Shown piece after piece: positions 27,059-36,300 of a stretch of DNA of 64,000 nucleotides (positions are counted from its first letter, which is position 1; the number at the start of each line of letters is the position of its first letter). The notes under the pieces are model-generated. The model saw nothing but the letters and a program-made list of their open reading frames with translations. It was not told the DNA's origin and ran no database searches. The stretch comes from Streptomyces lomondensis (GTDB lineage: Bacteria; Actinomycetota; Actinomycetes; Streptomycetales; Streptomycetaceae), in contig NZ_BMWC01000003.1 in assembly GCF_014651035.1 (NCBI RefSeq), positions 496,001 through 560,000 on the forward strand. Reading direction: 5' to 3'. The translations under genes and the position numbers were made by a program.

Positions 27059-28210
27059 CTACACGGTCACCCAGGCACCGCTGCGCACCGACCGGCTCAT
27101 CGCGTCCAGGGCGGCGGCGCTGTGCACGGCGTCCGTGAGGGTCGCTCCGTGCGGGGTGCCCTCGGCGACGGAGCGCAGGAAGCGGTACGCCTCGATGACC
27201 TTCAGGTCGTCGTACCCCATGGCGTTCGCCGCGCCCGGCTGGAACGCGGCGAACTCGCCGTGGCCCGGGCCGACGTACACCGTGCTGACGGACTGGTCCT
27301 GGTAGGTCGTACCGCGGCTGATCCCCAGCTCGTTCATGCGGCGGAAGTCCCAGAACACGGCTCCCTTCGTGCCGTGCACCTCGAAGCCGTAGTTGTTCTG
27401 CTCGCCGACCGAGACCCGGCAGGCCTCCAGGACACCGCGCGCCCCGGAGGCGAAGCGCAGCAGGCAGCTGACGTAGTCCTCGTTCTCGACCGGGCCGAGT
27501 TCACCGCCCGAGGCGCGGCTGTGGCCCGCCGTCGCGCCGGTGGGACGGGCCCGCTCCGGGAGGAAGATCGCCGCGTCGGCCGTGAGGGACGCGATGTCAC
27601 CGAGCAGGAACCGGGCCAGATCCGCGCCGTGCGACGCCAGATCGCCGAGTACTCCGCTGCCCCCGCGCTCCCGCTCGTACCGCCAGGTCAGCGCGCCCTC
27701 GGGATGGGCCGCGTAGTCGCTGAAGAGCCGGATCCGGACATGCGTGACCGTGCCGATCTCCCCGGAGGCGATCAGCTCGCGGGCCGCCTCGACGGCCGGC
27801 GCGTTGCGGTAGTTGAAGCCGACGGTGCCCTGCACGCCTGCCTCGGCCACCGCGTCCGCCACGGCGCGGGCGTCCTCGGCGGTCAGTCCCACCGGCTTCT
27901 CGATCCAGATGTGCTTGCCCGCCTCGGCCATGGCGACGCCGATCTCGCGGTGCAGGAAGTTCGGCGCGGTGATGCTGACCGCCTTCACCCGCGGGTCGGC
28001 GGCCACCTCGCGCCAGTCACGGGTGGTGGAGGCGAACCCGAACTGCGCGGCGGCTTCTTCCGCCCGGCCCGGCACCTCCTCGGCGACCGTCACCAGTTCC
28101 GGAACGAGGGGCAGCCGCGGATAGTGGTGCCGCACGCGCGCGTAGGCCTGGGTGTGCACCCGCCCCATCCAGCCGAATCCGACGACGGCGACGCCGAGCG
28201 TGTCCACCAT
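27059..28210 (-). CDS. Gfo/Idh/MocA oxidoreductase
   Basis: The 383-residue protein has NAD(P) motif VAVVGFGWMGRVHTQAY, catalytic Lys in IWIEKPVGLTAED and LGDLASHGADLARFLLG with the usual Asp/His pair. ATG 28210 has GAGGGG 5 bases upstream. It is divergent from a LacI gene, and an operator-like palindrome lies 14 bases upstream of its start. A sugar or inositol dehydrogenase role is likely, but the substrate is not identifiable. Confidence 0.87.
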   Translation of the reverse strand: MVDTLGVAVVGFGWMGRVHTQAYARVRHHYPRLPLVPELVTVAEEVPGRAEEAAAQFGFASTTRDWREVAADPRVKAVSITAPNFLHREIGVAMAEAGKHIWIEKPVGLTAEDARAVADAVAEAGVQGTVGFNYRNAPAVEAARELIASGEIGTVTHVRIRLFSDYAAHPEGALTWRYERERGGSGVLGDLASHGADLARFLLGDIASLTADAAIFLPERARPTGATAGHSRASGGELGPVENEDYVSCLLRFASGARGVLEACRVSVGEQNNYGFEVHGTKGAVFWDFRRMNELGISRGTTYQDQSVSTVYVGPGHGEFAAFQPGAANAMGYDDLKVIEAYRFLRSVAEGTPHGATLTDAVHSAAALDAMSRSVRSGAWVTV

Positions 28211-28223
28211 GAGAGCCCCTCTT

Positions 28224-28317
28224 TGGACCGTTCCAGAACCTGTCCAGGCCACCCTGGGACGTGCTTTCCGCTGGTGTCAACCCTTTGACAAGCCGGAGCC
28301 CTCCGTGGAACGGTCCA
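28224..28317. promoter_or_regulatory. Paired LacI operators flanking back-to-back -35 boxes
   Basis: TGGACCGTTCCA (28224-28235) and TGGAACGGTCCA (28306-28317) are the same near-palindromic site in inverted orientation. Between them TGTCAA-CCCT-TTGACA (28275-28290) forms two outward-facing -35 hexamers 4 bases apart. One operator lies just upstream of the Gfo/Idh start, and the other ends 4 bases before the LacI ATG. This is a clear layout for a LacI protein repressing both genes. Confidence 0.7.
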
Positions 28318-28321
28318 TCCC

Positions 28322-29335
28322 ATGAGACCGCCGACCATCCGAGACGTCGCCGAACGGGCCGGCGTCTCCAAGTCGCTGGTCTCCCTGGTGCTGCGCGGCT
28401 CCGACCAGGTGCGCCCCGAGAAGCGGGACGCCGTGCTGCGGGCCGCCCGGGAACTCGGCTACCGGCCCAACGCCGCCGCGCGCAGCCTCAGCGAGCAGCG
28501 CACACGCACCGTCGGCGTCCTCCTGAACGACCTGCGCAACCCCTGGTTCGTCGACCTCCTCGACGGCCTGAACTCCCTCCTGCACGCGGGCGGCCTGCAC
28601 ATGCTGCTCGCCGACGCCCGCCTCAACCGCCGCACCGGCCAGGACCCGGCCGACCCGCTGCTGGACCTGCGCGTCGACGGCCTGGTCGTCGTCGGCACCC
28701 TGCCCGACCCGGCGGCCCTCGGCGCGGTCGCCGAGCGGATACCGGTCGTCCTGGCCGGTGCCCGCGAGCCGGTGCCGCCCGGCGTGGACCAGGTCGCGGG
28801 CGACGACGAGCAGGGCGCCCGGCTGGTCACCGAGCACCTCATCGGCCTCGGCCACCGCCGCATCGCGCACCTGGCCGGCTACGGAGCCGTCGGCGACCTG
28901 CGCCGCCGCAGCTTCGAGGCGACGATGCGGACGCACGGCCTCGCGGACCGGGCCGTCGTCGAGACCGGCGACATGACCGAGGAGGGCGGCTACCGCGCGA
29001 CGGTCCGCCTCCTGAGCCGCCCCGACCGCCCCACCGCCGTCTTCGCCGTCAACGACATCACCTGCGTCGGCGCCCTGTCGGCGGCGGAGGAACTCGGTCT
29101 GCGCGTCCCGCACGACGTGTCCGTCGTCGGCTACGACAACACGAGCGTCTCCCGGCTGCGCCATCTGTGGCTCACCACCGTCGACAATGCCGGCCACGAG
29201 GTCGGCCGCCGCGCCGCCCGCTTCCTCCTCGACCGCTTCGAGCGGCCCGGGGGCGAGGGGCGGCTCCATCTGGCCGCGCCGACGCTGGAGATCCGGGGGA
29301 CGACGGGGCCGCCACCCGACACCGCCGCCGGCTGA
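28322..29335 (+). CDS. LacI-family transcriptional regulator
   Basis: The 337-residue protein has the helix-turn-helix IRDVAERAGVSKSLVSLVLR and the hinge AARELGYRPNAAARSLS, then a periplasmic-binding-like effector domain ending VGYDNTSVSRLRHL. The start ATG 28322 has no clear Shine-Dalgarno, and its upstream 16 bases are filled by an operator palindrome, so translation may be from a short or leaderless mRNA. It is divergent from the Gfo/Idh gene, which it probably represses. Confidence 0.9.
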   Translation: MRPPTIRDVAERAGVSKSLVSLVLRGSDQVRPEKRDAVLRAARELGYRPNAAARSLSEQRTRTVGVLLNDLRNPWFVDLLDGLNSLLHAGGLHMLLADARLNRRTGQDPADPLLDLRVDGLVVVGTLPDPAALGAVAERIPVVLAGAREPVPPGVDQVAGDDEQGARLVTEHLIGLGHRRIAHLAGYGAVGDLRRRSFEATMRTHGLADRAVVETGDMTEEGGYRATVRLLSRPDRPTAVFAVNDITCVGALSAAEELGLRVPHDVSVVGYDNTSVSRLRHLWLTTVDNAGHEVGRRAARFLLDRFERPGGEGRLHLAAPTLEIRGTTGPPPDTAAG

Positions 29336-29481
29336 GTTGGGCCGCCCGATGTCCGTCTCGCTCCGTCTCAACCCCTATGCCCTGGTCGGGAGTTCCCGCC
29401 GACTCGCGTATTGTTTGCGGCATATGCCCAGGCGTTGAGATGTCCGGGTGTACGAGCGCGCAGGTGAAGGGGGAGCAGCAG

Positions 29482-29781
29482 GTGGACGAGACGCACCGAC
29501 CCACCCGGCGAGCCGGACTGACCGGAGGTGCCGTCACGGCGCTCCTGGCCGTCGCGGCCTGCGCCGGACACGCGACCAAGGCGGAACTCCCCTGGTGGGC
29601 CGTCCTCGCCGTCGCCGTCTCGACGGTGAGCCTCGCCGGCTGGACCGGGGCGCAGATCGGCCGCCGGCGCGGACCCCGGGACGAATTCCCGGAGCCCGGC
29701 GAGCCGGTGCCCGGCCCGTACCCGCTGCGCACCCCCCGCCCCCAGGGCAGCGAAACCGAGTCCCCTCTCCCTATGCGGTAG
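29482..29781 (+). CDS. Small two-helix membrane protein
   Basis: A GTG at 29482 with GGAG 6 bases upstream opens a 99-residue protein. It has two hydrophobic stretches (GAVTALLAVAACAG and WWAVLAVAVSTVSLAGW) and a hydrophilic proline-rich tail. I do not recognise a family. It ends 44 bases before a tRNA gene. Codon third positions are GC-rich, as in neighbours, which supports a real gene. Confidence 0.6.
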   Translation: MDETHRPTRRAGLTGGAVTALLAVAACAGHATKAELPWWAVLAVAVSTVSLAGWTGAQIGRRRGPRDEFPEPGEPVPGPYPLRTPRPQGSETESPLPMR

Positions 29782-29825
29782 GGTTGACCTGCGCGATCAC
29801 GCGGTTTCACCCGCGCGAGGCGCAT

Positions 29826-29899
<74 letters not shown>

Positions 29900-29906
29900 C
29901 GGTGAG

Positions 29907-29961
29907 CCTGGGAAGTCTTCCCAGGTCAGGGCCTTGTCTCACTTCGGTGGGACGGGGCCCT
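29907..29961 (+). terminator. Tandem hairpins downstream of tRNA-Pro
   Basis: CCTGGGAA/TTCCCAGG (29907-29925) forms an 8-bp stem. It is followed by a longer stem at 29928-29961, beginning AGGGCCTTG and closing on a TTCG tetraloop, with about 15 pairs including G-U. Both suit termination or 3' processing of the tRNA transcript. Between 29962 and 30217 I see no gene. Confidence 0.75.
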
Positions 29962-30217
29962 CGGTCATTTCGGGGACGTACCTCTCACGGCTCAGCAAGT
30001 CGGACGGCGGGGCGCACTATGGCCAACGTCTCGTCAGCCAAGCAGCGGCAGTCACGGACCCGGCGATGGCGACGATGACGAGCGCCGGTGCGAATATGTC
30101 GATTATGAGTGACATGCAGGGCACGCTAGCCCCGCTTGGAGTCACTGGCCCAGACCCCGTGCACACCTTCCGGATGCGCGGCCGACCGAATGCGCCCCTG
30201 CTCTTCCTCGCGGTCCG

Positions 30218-31588
30218 TCAGATCAGCAGTGCCTCCGGCACGCCGTTCCTGCGCACCCACTCCGCCCGGTGCTCGGCCGCCAGGGCCAGGCCCCGGCGGC
30301 GGGCGTCGGCGGGTACCGGGAGGCGGCACAGGCCGTCGAGCGTGGTCAGCATCGTCTCCGCGAAGCGCTGCCCGAGGGGCGTGAGGCGGCCGGAGGACAG
30401 CAGGACCTCCGTGGCCTCCCGGGCGCCCGTGCGCCAGCGGACGAACTGGGCCTGGGCCCGGGCGAGTTCCTCCGGATCCTGTTCGACGGCTCGGCGGCGG
30501 TTCCAGAACTCCGCCACCCCCAGGTGCGCGTACGCCCCGTGGAACAGGCCGAGCAGGGGCCGGGGGTCGGGGCGCCACGGCGCGTAGTAGCGCTCCTCGC
30601 CGCCGGGCTCGAAGAGGTCGAACAGGTGCAGGACGGCGGCGAACTTGCTGTGCTGCAACTCGTGGGCGAGGGAGAGGGCGAGGCCCCGCCCGGTGCGCGG
30701 CGGGGACAGCGCCATGGAGCCGAACGCCTCCGCGCTGCTGCCGCTGAAGCTGCCCGTGCGGCCCAGCGGCACCAACGTGCGCGGCCCGGCTGCGAGTTCG
30801 GCGTAGGTCTCCGGGTGGTCGGCGCGGAGCAGCCCGCAGGCCTCCTCGACCATGATCTCCCACCAGCGCAGTTCGTCCGCTGTCAGCCCCAGCGGCCGTT
30901 CCGGCACGCCCGGGAAGCGCAGCGGGTCCACGTCGTCCAGGAGCAGGGGCGCACCCGTGTCCAGCAGCGTGAGGCAGTGCGCCGCCTGCCACCGTCCCGC
31001 CGAGCCGGTGCGGGAGTCCGGCACCGCGACCGGGCCGGGCACCGAACGCCGTCCCGTCACCCCGATCAGGGCCTCCCCGGCGGCGTCGACCGACACCTCG
31101 GCCACATCGCCCGGGCGCGCACCGGGGAAGCGGGCTCCGCCGAGCGAGGGCAGGAAGACCCGGTCCGTCGTCAGGGGCCACCGCACCCGTACGGACACGC
31201 CCGCGCGGACCGCGGCGGCCGCGGCCAGGGCGCTGAACCAGTGGACCGGTACCTCACCCGCCGGTCCGGTCCCGGGACCGCCCTCGGCGACGCGGTCCAG
31301 GCGGGCCAGCAGGCCGAACAGCGCGGTGCCCGTCGACGGATGCGTGAGAACCGCCGACACCGCCCGGGGATCGGCCCGGTGGGCGGCCGCGAGCAGCTCC
31401 CAGGCCTGCCCGGCCGCGTCGGCCACGCCACCGCCGATGTCACGCGCCGCCTCCGTGACCGCGTGGGCGCAGGCCAGGCGGCGGCTGTACTCGGCGCGGG
31501 CGAGCAGGTCCAGGGCCTCGGCCCCGCCCCCGCCCGTCGCGAGCGCGGTGAAGAGCCTGCCGGGCATACGGAGCGGCACGGGCCTCAT
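30218..31588 (-). CDS. HExxH-motif putative peptide beta-hydroxylase of the FxSxx RiPP system
   Basis: The 456-residue protein has the motif HELQH at residues 309-313 (LALSLAHELQHSKFA), the hallmark of the HEXXH-containing peptide-modification proteins that accompany FxsB-type radical SAM enzymes. Members of this family have been described as iron/2-oxoglutarate-dependent beta-hydroxylases rather than proteases. ATG 31588 overlaps the fxsB stop by ATGA, so the two enzymes are co-translated. The expected substrate is the small precursor at 33044-33238. The N-terminal half (MPGRLFTALATGGGGAEALD) is typical of the family. Confidence 0.85.
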   Translation of the reverse strand: MRPVPLRMPGRLFTALATGGGGAEALDLLARAEYSRRLACAHAVTEAARDIGGGVADAAGQAWELLAAAHRADPRAVSAVLTHPSTGTALFGLLARLDRVAEGGPGTGPAGEVPVHWFSALAAAAAVRAGVSVRVRWPLTTDRVFLPSLGGARFPGARPGDVAEVSVDAAGEALIGVTGRRSVPGPVAVPDSRTGSAGRWQAAHCLTLLDTGAPLLLDDVDPLRFPGVPERPLGLTADELRWWEIMVEEACGLLRADHPETYAELAAGPRTLVPLGRTGSFSGSSAEAFGSMALSPPRTGRGLALSLAHELQHSKFAAVLHLFDLFEPGGEERYYAPWRPDPRPLLGLFHGAYAHLGVAEFWNRRRAVEQDPEELARAQAQFVRWRTGAREATEVLLSSGRLTPLGQRFAETMLTTLDGLCRLPVPADARRRGLALAAEHRAEWVRRNGVPEALLI

Positions 31589-32817
31589 GCCGCTTCCGCC
31601 GGGGCGCTGCGCAGCCGGTCCAGGTCGCCGGCCAGCCGCTCCCTGACCCGCGTGATCAGAGCGGCCAGATCGGCGCAGTACACACTGGGGTTGGCGAACC
31701 CGGTGGCCGGCCGGTAGCGGTTGGCGTAGTGGCCGCCCCCGCACACCCGCCGCAGCCGGCAGGCGCGGCACTGCGCGGACAGGCCGTCGACGCCCCACTG
31801 GCGGGCCGCGACGCCCGGGTGGCGCAGCAGCGCGTCGAACGAGTCGTCCCGTACGTGCAGCCCGGTCCTCGGGCCGCCGGGGTAGGCGGTGCGCAGCGTG
31901 TCGTCCTGCGCGAGCGAACCGTCCGTCTCCACCACGGCGTACCGCACCGGCGCCAGGCCCAGCGCCTCCGTCTCCGGGGAGCCGCCGAGCAGCAGCGTCA
32001 TCAGGTCCTCGAGCAGCCGCACCCGGGTCTCCCGCCGCCGCGCGCCGTACCACCGCTCGAACACCCGCCACAGCCAGTCCGCGTACGGCGTGCCCGGCAG
32101 GCCGGGGCGCAGTCCCGGCGGGGGAGTGTGCCAGTTGCCCTGCGGCAGCAGGAAGTCCACCGCGGGCGGGCGGTACGTCAGCAGGTGCTCGTAGCAGCGC
32201 ACCGGGTCGTTGCGCAGGTCGATCGTGCACAACAGGCCCGCGAACAGCTCACGGTGGGGTCCCTCGGCCAGCCGGTGCACGGCGGCGGCGACCCGGGCGT
32301 GGCTGCCGCGTCCGTCGGCGCCGCGGCGGTGCCGGTCGTGGGCCGCGCGGTCGCCGTCCAGGCTGACCGAGACGCGGATGCCGTGCGCGGCGCACAGGTC
32401 GAGCCAGCGCTCGGTCAGCCGTACGCCGTTGGTCTGGAGCGTCAGATGCAGCCGTACACCGGGGCCGGCCGCGGCGCGCAGGACCGAGGCGGCGCGGCCG
32501 AGCGCGGTCTCGCCGGCGAGCAGGGGCTCGCCTCCGTGCAGGACCACCCCGGCCTCGCGGATCCCGTGCGCCGCCAGGTGCTCGGCGATGCGCTCGGCCG
32601 TGCGGTCGAGCGTGTCCGGCGGCATGGTGCGGGGCTGCTCGCGCCAACTCCGGTCGTGCGAGCGGTACATGTAGCAGTACTGGCAGGCGAGGTCGCAGCG
32701 GCTGTGCACCTTCAGCACGAAGGAGTGGAACGGCGCGGGCACCCAGCCGGCCGCCTCCCTCGCCACGACGTCGGCTGCGACCGGCCACGGCGGCTCCGCA
32801 TGGCGCAGTCGATTCAT
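31585..32817 (-). CDS. fxsB: Radical SAM/SPASM-type peptide maturase FxsB
   Basis: The 410-residue protein has the radical SAM cluster CDLACQYC with Cys41, Cys45 and Cys48. It also has the SAM-binding GGEP-like VLHGGEPLLAG and a C-terminal cysteine-rich region (CRACRLRRVCGGGHYANRY) for auxiliary Fe-S clusters. FxsB enzymes install carbon-carbon cyclophane-type crosslinks on FxSxx-COOH precursors. ATG 32817 has GGGGGG 5 bases upstream. It is divergent from the precursor gene and upstream of the HExxH enzyme. A promoter candidate TTGACG-17-AATACT lies at 32884-32912. Confidence 0.92.
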   Translation of the reverse strand: MNRLRHAEPPWPVAADVVAREAAGWVPAPFHSFVLKVHSRCDLACQYCYMYRSHDRSWREQPRTMPPDTLDRTAERIAEHLAAHGIREAGVVLHGGEPLLAGETALGRAASVLRAAAGPGVRLHLTLQTNGVRLTERWLDLCAAHGIRVSVSLDGDRAAHDRHRRGADGRGSHARVAAAVHRLAEGPHRELFAGLLCTIDLRNDPVRCYEHLLTYRPPAVDFLLPQGNWHTPPPGLRPGLPGTPYADWLWRVFERWYGARRRETRVRLLEDLMTLLLGGSPETEALGLAPVRYAVVETDGSLAQDDTLRTAYPGGPRTGLHVRDDSFDALLRHPGVAARQWGVDGLSAQCRACRLRRVCGGGHYANRYRPATGFANPSVYCADLAALITRVRERLAGDLDRLRSAPAEAA

Positions 32818-32883
32818 ACGTACCCCCCGGTTCGCATGCCGACCGGCCCGGTGCCCGCCCGGCCGGCCCACGCCATTTGGCTC

Positions 32884-32912
32884 AGTATTCGGCGGCGGTG
32901 ACAGACCGTCAA
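32884..32912 (-). promoter_or_regulatory. Candidate sigma-70-type promoter of fxsB
   Basis: On the minus strand TTGACG (32912-32907) is separated by 17 bases from AATACT (32889-32884). This would start transcription about 60 bases upstream of fxsB. Confidence 0.45.
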
Positions 32913-32997
32913 CATCGAGAATCCGTCGTCCCGGGGGGCCGCCGCCCGAAAGTAGCCGGTTTCGTGGGCCGCCCCGTGGGGACGTCAACACTGGGCA

Positions 32998-33030
32998 CGC
33001 GCGCCGACGCCGCCGTTCCATGCGAAACCG
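32998..33030 (+). repeat. 33-bp direct repeat, copy 1 (before the precursor gene)
   Basis: This copy begins CGCGCGCCGACGCCGCCG and ends GCGAAACCG. It matches copy 2 at 33246-33278 at 32 of 33 positions (A against G at 33020/33268). It ends 13 bases before the precursor ATG. Confidence 0.9.
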
Positions 33031-33043
33031 CGGAGGATGGGCC

Positions 33044-33238
33044 ATGGCAGAGCTCGAGGAAGCGGGTACCGGGCAGGGCGAGGCCACCCTGGAGTCCGTC
33101 GTGCTGGACCTCACCGACGTACCGCTGGACGACCTCGCCGCGCTGCCGCCCTCCGTGCTCGGGGAGACCCTGCGCCGGCTGCGGACGGGGCGCACCGCGG
33201 GCGACCCCTTCGTCACCGGGTTCAGCGAGAGCCAGTGA
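33044..33238 (+). CDS. fxsA: FxSxx-type RiPP precursor with variant C-terminus
   Basis: The 64-residue peptide has an acidic leader with the conserved-looking block VLDLTDVPLDDLAALP and SVLGETLRRLRTG, then a short core ending PFVTGFSESQ. It is divergent from fxsB, as expected for the substrate of FxsB and the HExxH enzyme. Family members end F-x-S-x-x at the C-terminus. Here the last five residues are F-S-E-S-Q, so position -3 is Glu, and Ser occupies -4 and -2. A second Phe (F-V-T) lies four residues earlier. ATG 33044 has GGAGG 7 bases upstream. The gene is flanked by a 33-bp direct repeat. Confidence 0.88.
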   Translation: MAELEEAGTGQGEATLESVVLDLTDVPLDDLAALPPSVLGETLRRLRTGRTAGDPFVTGFSESQ

Positions 33239-33245
33239 CCGGCCG

Positions 33246-33278
33246 CGCGCGCCGACGCCGCCGTTCCGTGCGAAACCG
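33246..33278 (+). repeat. 33-bp direct repeat, copy 2 (after the precursor gene)
   Basis: This second copy starts 7 bases after the precursor stop and precedes the fxsT gene by about 90 bases. The two copies are 248 bases apart. They could be duplicated control sites for fxsA and fxsT, or the scar of a lost second precursor gene. Confidence 0.9.
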
Positions 33279-33365
33279 GCTGATCAGGGGCAACCCGCCC
33301 TATACTGACCGTCCCTGACTGTCGTGCCCCACCGTCCAGCACCTGCCGTCCGAAGCGGAGTGGCC

Positions 33366-36300
33366 ATGCCCGACATCCACACAGCCGACCGCTCGGGACG
33401 GTTCGCCCTCTTCTGCTCCACGGCGGAGAACCTCGGCGTCAGCACGACCGTGCGCAACGTCGCGGACCTGCTCGCCGCGGGCAACCGCAGCGTCCTGATC
33501 GTCGACGGCCGCGCCAACGCCACACCGGCGGGCGAACCGGCGCCCGGCCCGCCGAGGGGTGAGGGGGCGGCCACGCGCGCGACCAGCACCTCGGCGGGTG
33601 ATGCCGCCCATCGGCCCGGCACCGGCTCGTCGGCGGGTGAGGAAGCGCCCGGGCCGGTCACCGGTACGTCGGCGGGTGAGGAAGCGCCCAGGCCCCCCAC
33701 CGGCACCTCGGCGGGTGAAGAAGCGCCCGGGAATGCCACCAGCACCTCGGCGGGTGATGCAGTGTCAGGGGCCGCCACAGAAGCGCCCAGGCCCGACACC
33801 GGCACATCGGCAGGTGATGCCGTGCCCGGGCCCGTCACCGGCGTACCGCTTCGCGCGCCAGTTCCCGAGGCCGTGCCGGGGCGGATCGCCTGGGTGGCGC
33901 GGCCGGACGCGGCCGGGCTGCTCGCTCTCGCCTCGGATGAAGACGTCCTGCGCTACGACCACGTCCTCGTCGAAGCCCCGCTGCCCGACGCGCCGGGCGC
34001 GCCGCCCGAGGGCAGGCTCGGGTCCCTGGCCGACGCGCTGGTGCTCTGCTTCGCGATGACCGCCTGGTCCATCGACGGCGCCGCGGCCCTGGCCGAGCAG
34101 ATGAGCGGCGGCCGCTCCGACAGACCGGTGCGGCTGCTGGCCCTCGGCCTGAAGAGCAACGTCGAGTCGCACGACCGGCTGCGCGGCGCGCGCGAACGGG
34201 TCCGCCGCAAGTTCGGCCCCCTCTCGCGGACCTCCCGCACCTCGGAGCTCGCCTTCCTGGAGATCCCGTACCACCCGCTCTACCTCGACACCCGGCAACT
34301 CGCCGTAGAGAGCGAGCCGGAGGGCTCGGTGACCGGGCTGCGCCCCTACTACGAGCGGCTCGCCGACTGGCTCCGCAACCGGCGGCCGGTACCGCTCAGC
34401 CGGGTCACCCTCGTCCACTCCCAGCGCCACGCCCCCTGGGCCGCCTGGCTGGAGGACCAGTTCCGGCGCGGCGGCATCCGCACCGAACTGCGCGCCCAGG
34501 ACGCCTACTCCGGCGACCGGCCCGCCCCCGGCACCGCCCTGCTGTTCCTCTCCCCGGCCGACATGGACCACGCCGCGCTGGCCCAGCTCGCCGCGCTGTC
34601 GCACCCCGACGTCCGGATTGTCCTGGCCGACGAGCCGTTCCCGGACCCCGGGGCCGCCCACCACGAGCTCATCGACCTGCGCGGGACCGACGAGGAGGAG
34701 GCCGTACGGCGGCTCTACTCCGGGCTCGGGCTCGGCGCGCCGCCCCCGGCGGACGGCACGCCCGGCGCGCGGTTCCCGCGGCTGCCCGCCGTCACCAACG
34801 TCGCCCCCCGCTACAGCGGCTTCGTCGGCAGGGACGACGTCCTCGGCAGCCTCCTGGAGGAACTGCACGCGGCCGGGCGGGCCCACACCCCGCTGGTCGT
34901 GCACGCCGCCAGCGGCTGGGGCAAGAGCGAGACCGTCCGGGAACTGTGCCACCGCTTCGGCTCCGCCTACGACGTGGTGTGGTGGGTGCGCTCCTGGGAG
35001 ATCCCGCGCGCCCGCCGCGGCCTGAACCGGCTCGCCGGCCGGCTGGACCTGGTCACGACCGGCGACGGCGCCTCCCCGGAGCTGTTCGACCACCTCTCCC
35101 GCACCGACACGCACAGCTGGCTGCTCGTCTACGACGGCGCCGAGACGCCCGACGGGCTGCGGGAGCTGCTGCCCACACCGCACGCCCGGGGACACGTGCT
35201 GATCACCAGCCGCACCGCCCCGGCCACGGCGGACATGGCGGCCTTCTCCCTGCCGCCCCTGTCGCCCGCCGAATGCCGGGCCGTGCTGGACGAACGGCTC
35301 CCGGAGATCGACGAGGAGCAGGCCCAGCGGGTCGGGCAGGTCCTGGGCTTCGTCCCGCTCGCCCTGCGCATCGCCGCCCTCTGCCTCGCCGAGCGCGCCG
35401 CGGCGCACCGGCGCGACGACAGCATGGGCGACCAGGCCGCGGCCCGGGCGGCCGTGGCCCACCTCCTCGCCGAGTACCGGACCGCCCAGCAGGCCCTGCT
35501 CGAACAGGAGGGCGCCGCCGCGCCGGTGGCGGTCATGGTGCGGGTGGCCCGGCAGACCGTGCTGCACACCCCGGGCGCCGCCGCCTGGCGCGCCGAGAGC
35601 CGCACCAGCGACGCCCTCGACTGGCTGCTGAACGCGGCCTCCCTGCTCACCGGACGGGGCATGGGGCTCGAACTCCTGCGCTCACGGCGCATCCTGTCCG
35701 AGCTGGCCCGTGACGACACCGCGGCCCCCGACCCCGGCGGAGTGCCGCAGCGCCGGTCCTCGGCCGGCACCTGGCTGCCCGACGAGCACATGGTGAGCGT
35801 CGCCCTGTGGGCCCTGTCCCGGGTCGGGCTCCTGGAGGTCGACTTCGACCGGACCGACCAGCCCCTCGGGCAGCACCACGCCGTCCGGGACGCGGTCCGC
35901 GCCGGCATGGATCCGGCCGAGCGCGCCCACATCGAGCAGGTGCTGCGCGGCACCCTCGCCGAGTTCACCCCGGACGAGAACCGGGGCCTGTCCGCCGACT
36001 GGGCCCGCGAGGTGTACTCGCTGCGCCTGTGGGAGGACCCCCGCCCCCGCGTCCGGCGCTCCCTGCTGCGCCACCTCAACGCCCTGAGCCAGCGCGGCGA
36101 GACCGCCGACCTGGCCCGCCTGCTCGACATCTCCGACCGCGCGCAGGCCGCCTGGGGCCCGGACGGTGACGACCCGTCACCGGAGTACCTGCGCCTGCTC
36201 AACCTCACGGCACGCGCCCACCGCCTCAACGGCGCCTACGAGGAAGCCCGCCGGCTCTCCGAACAGGCCCTGCGCGGCCACCGCAGACTGCTCGGCCCGC

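Noticed and set aside
33582..33836. Possible CRISPR array.
   Set aside because: Units are contiguous 39-bp in-frame protein repeats without spacers.
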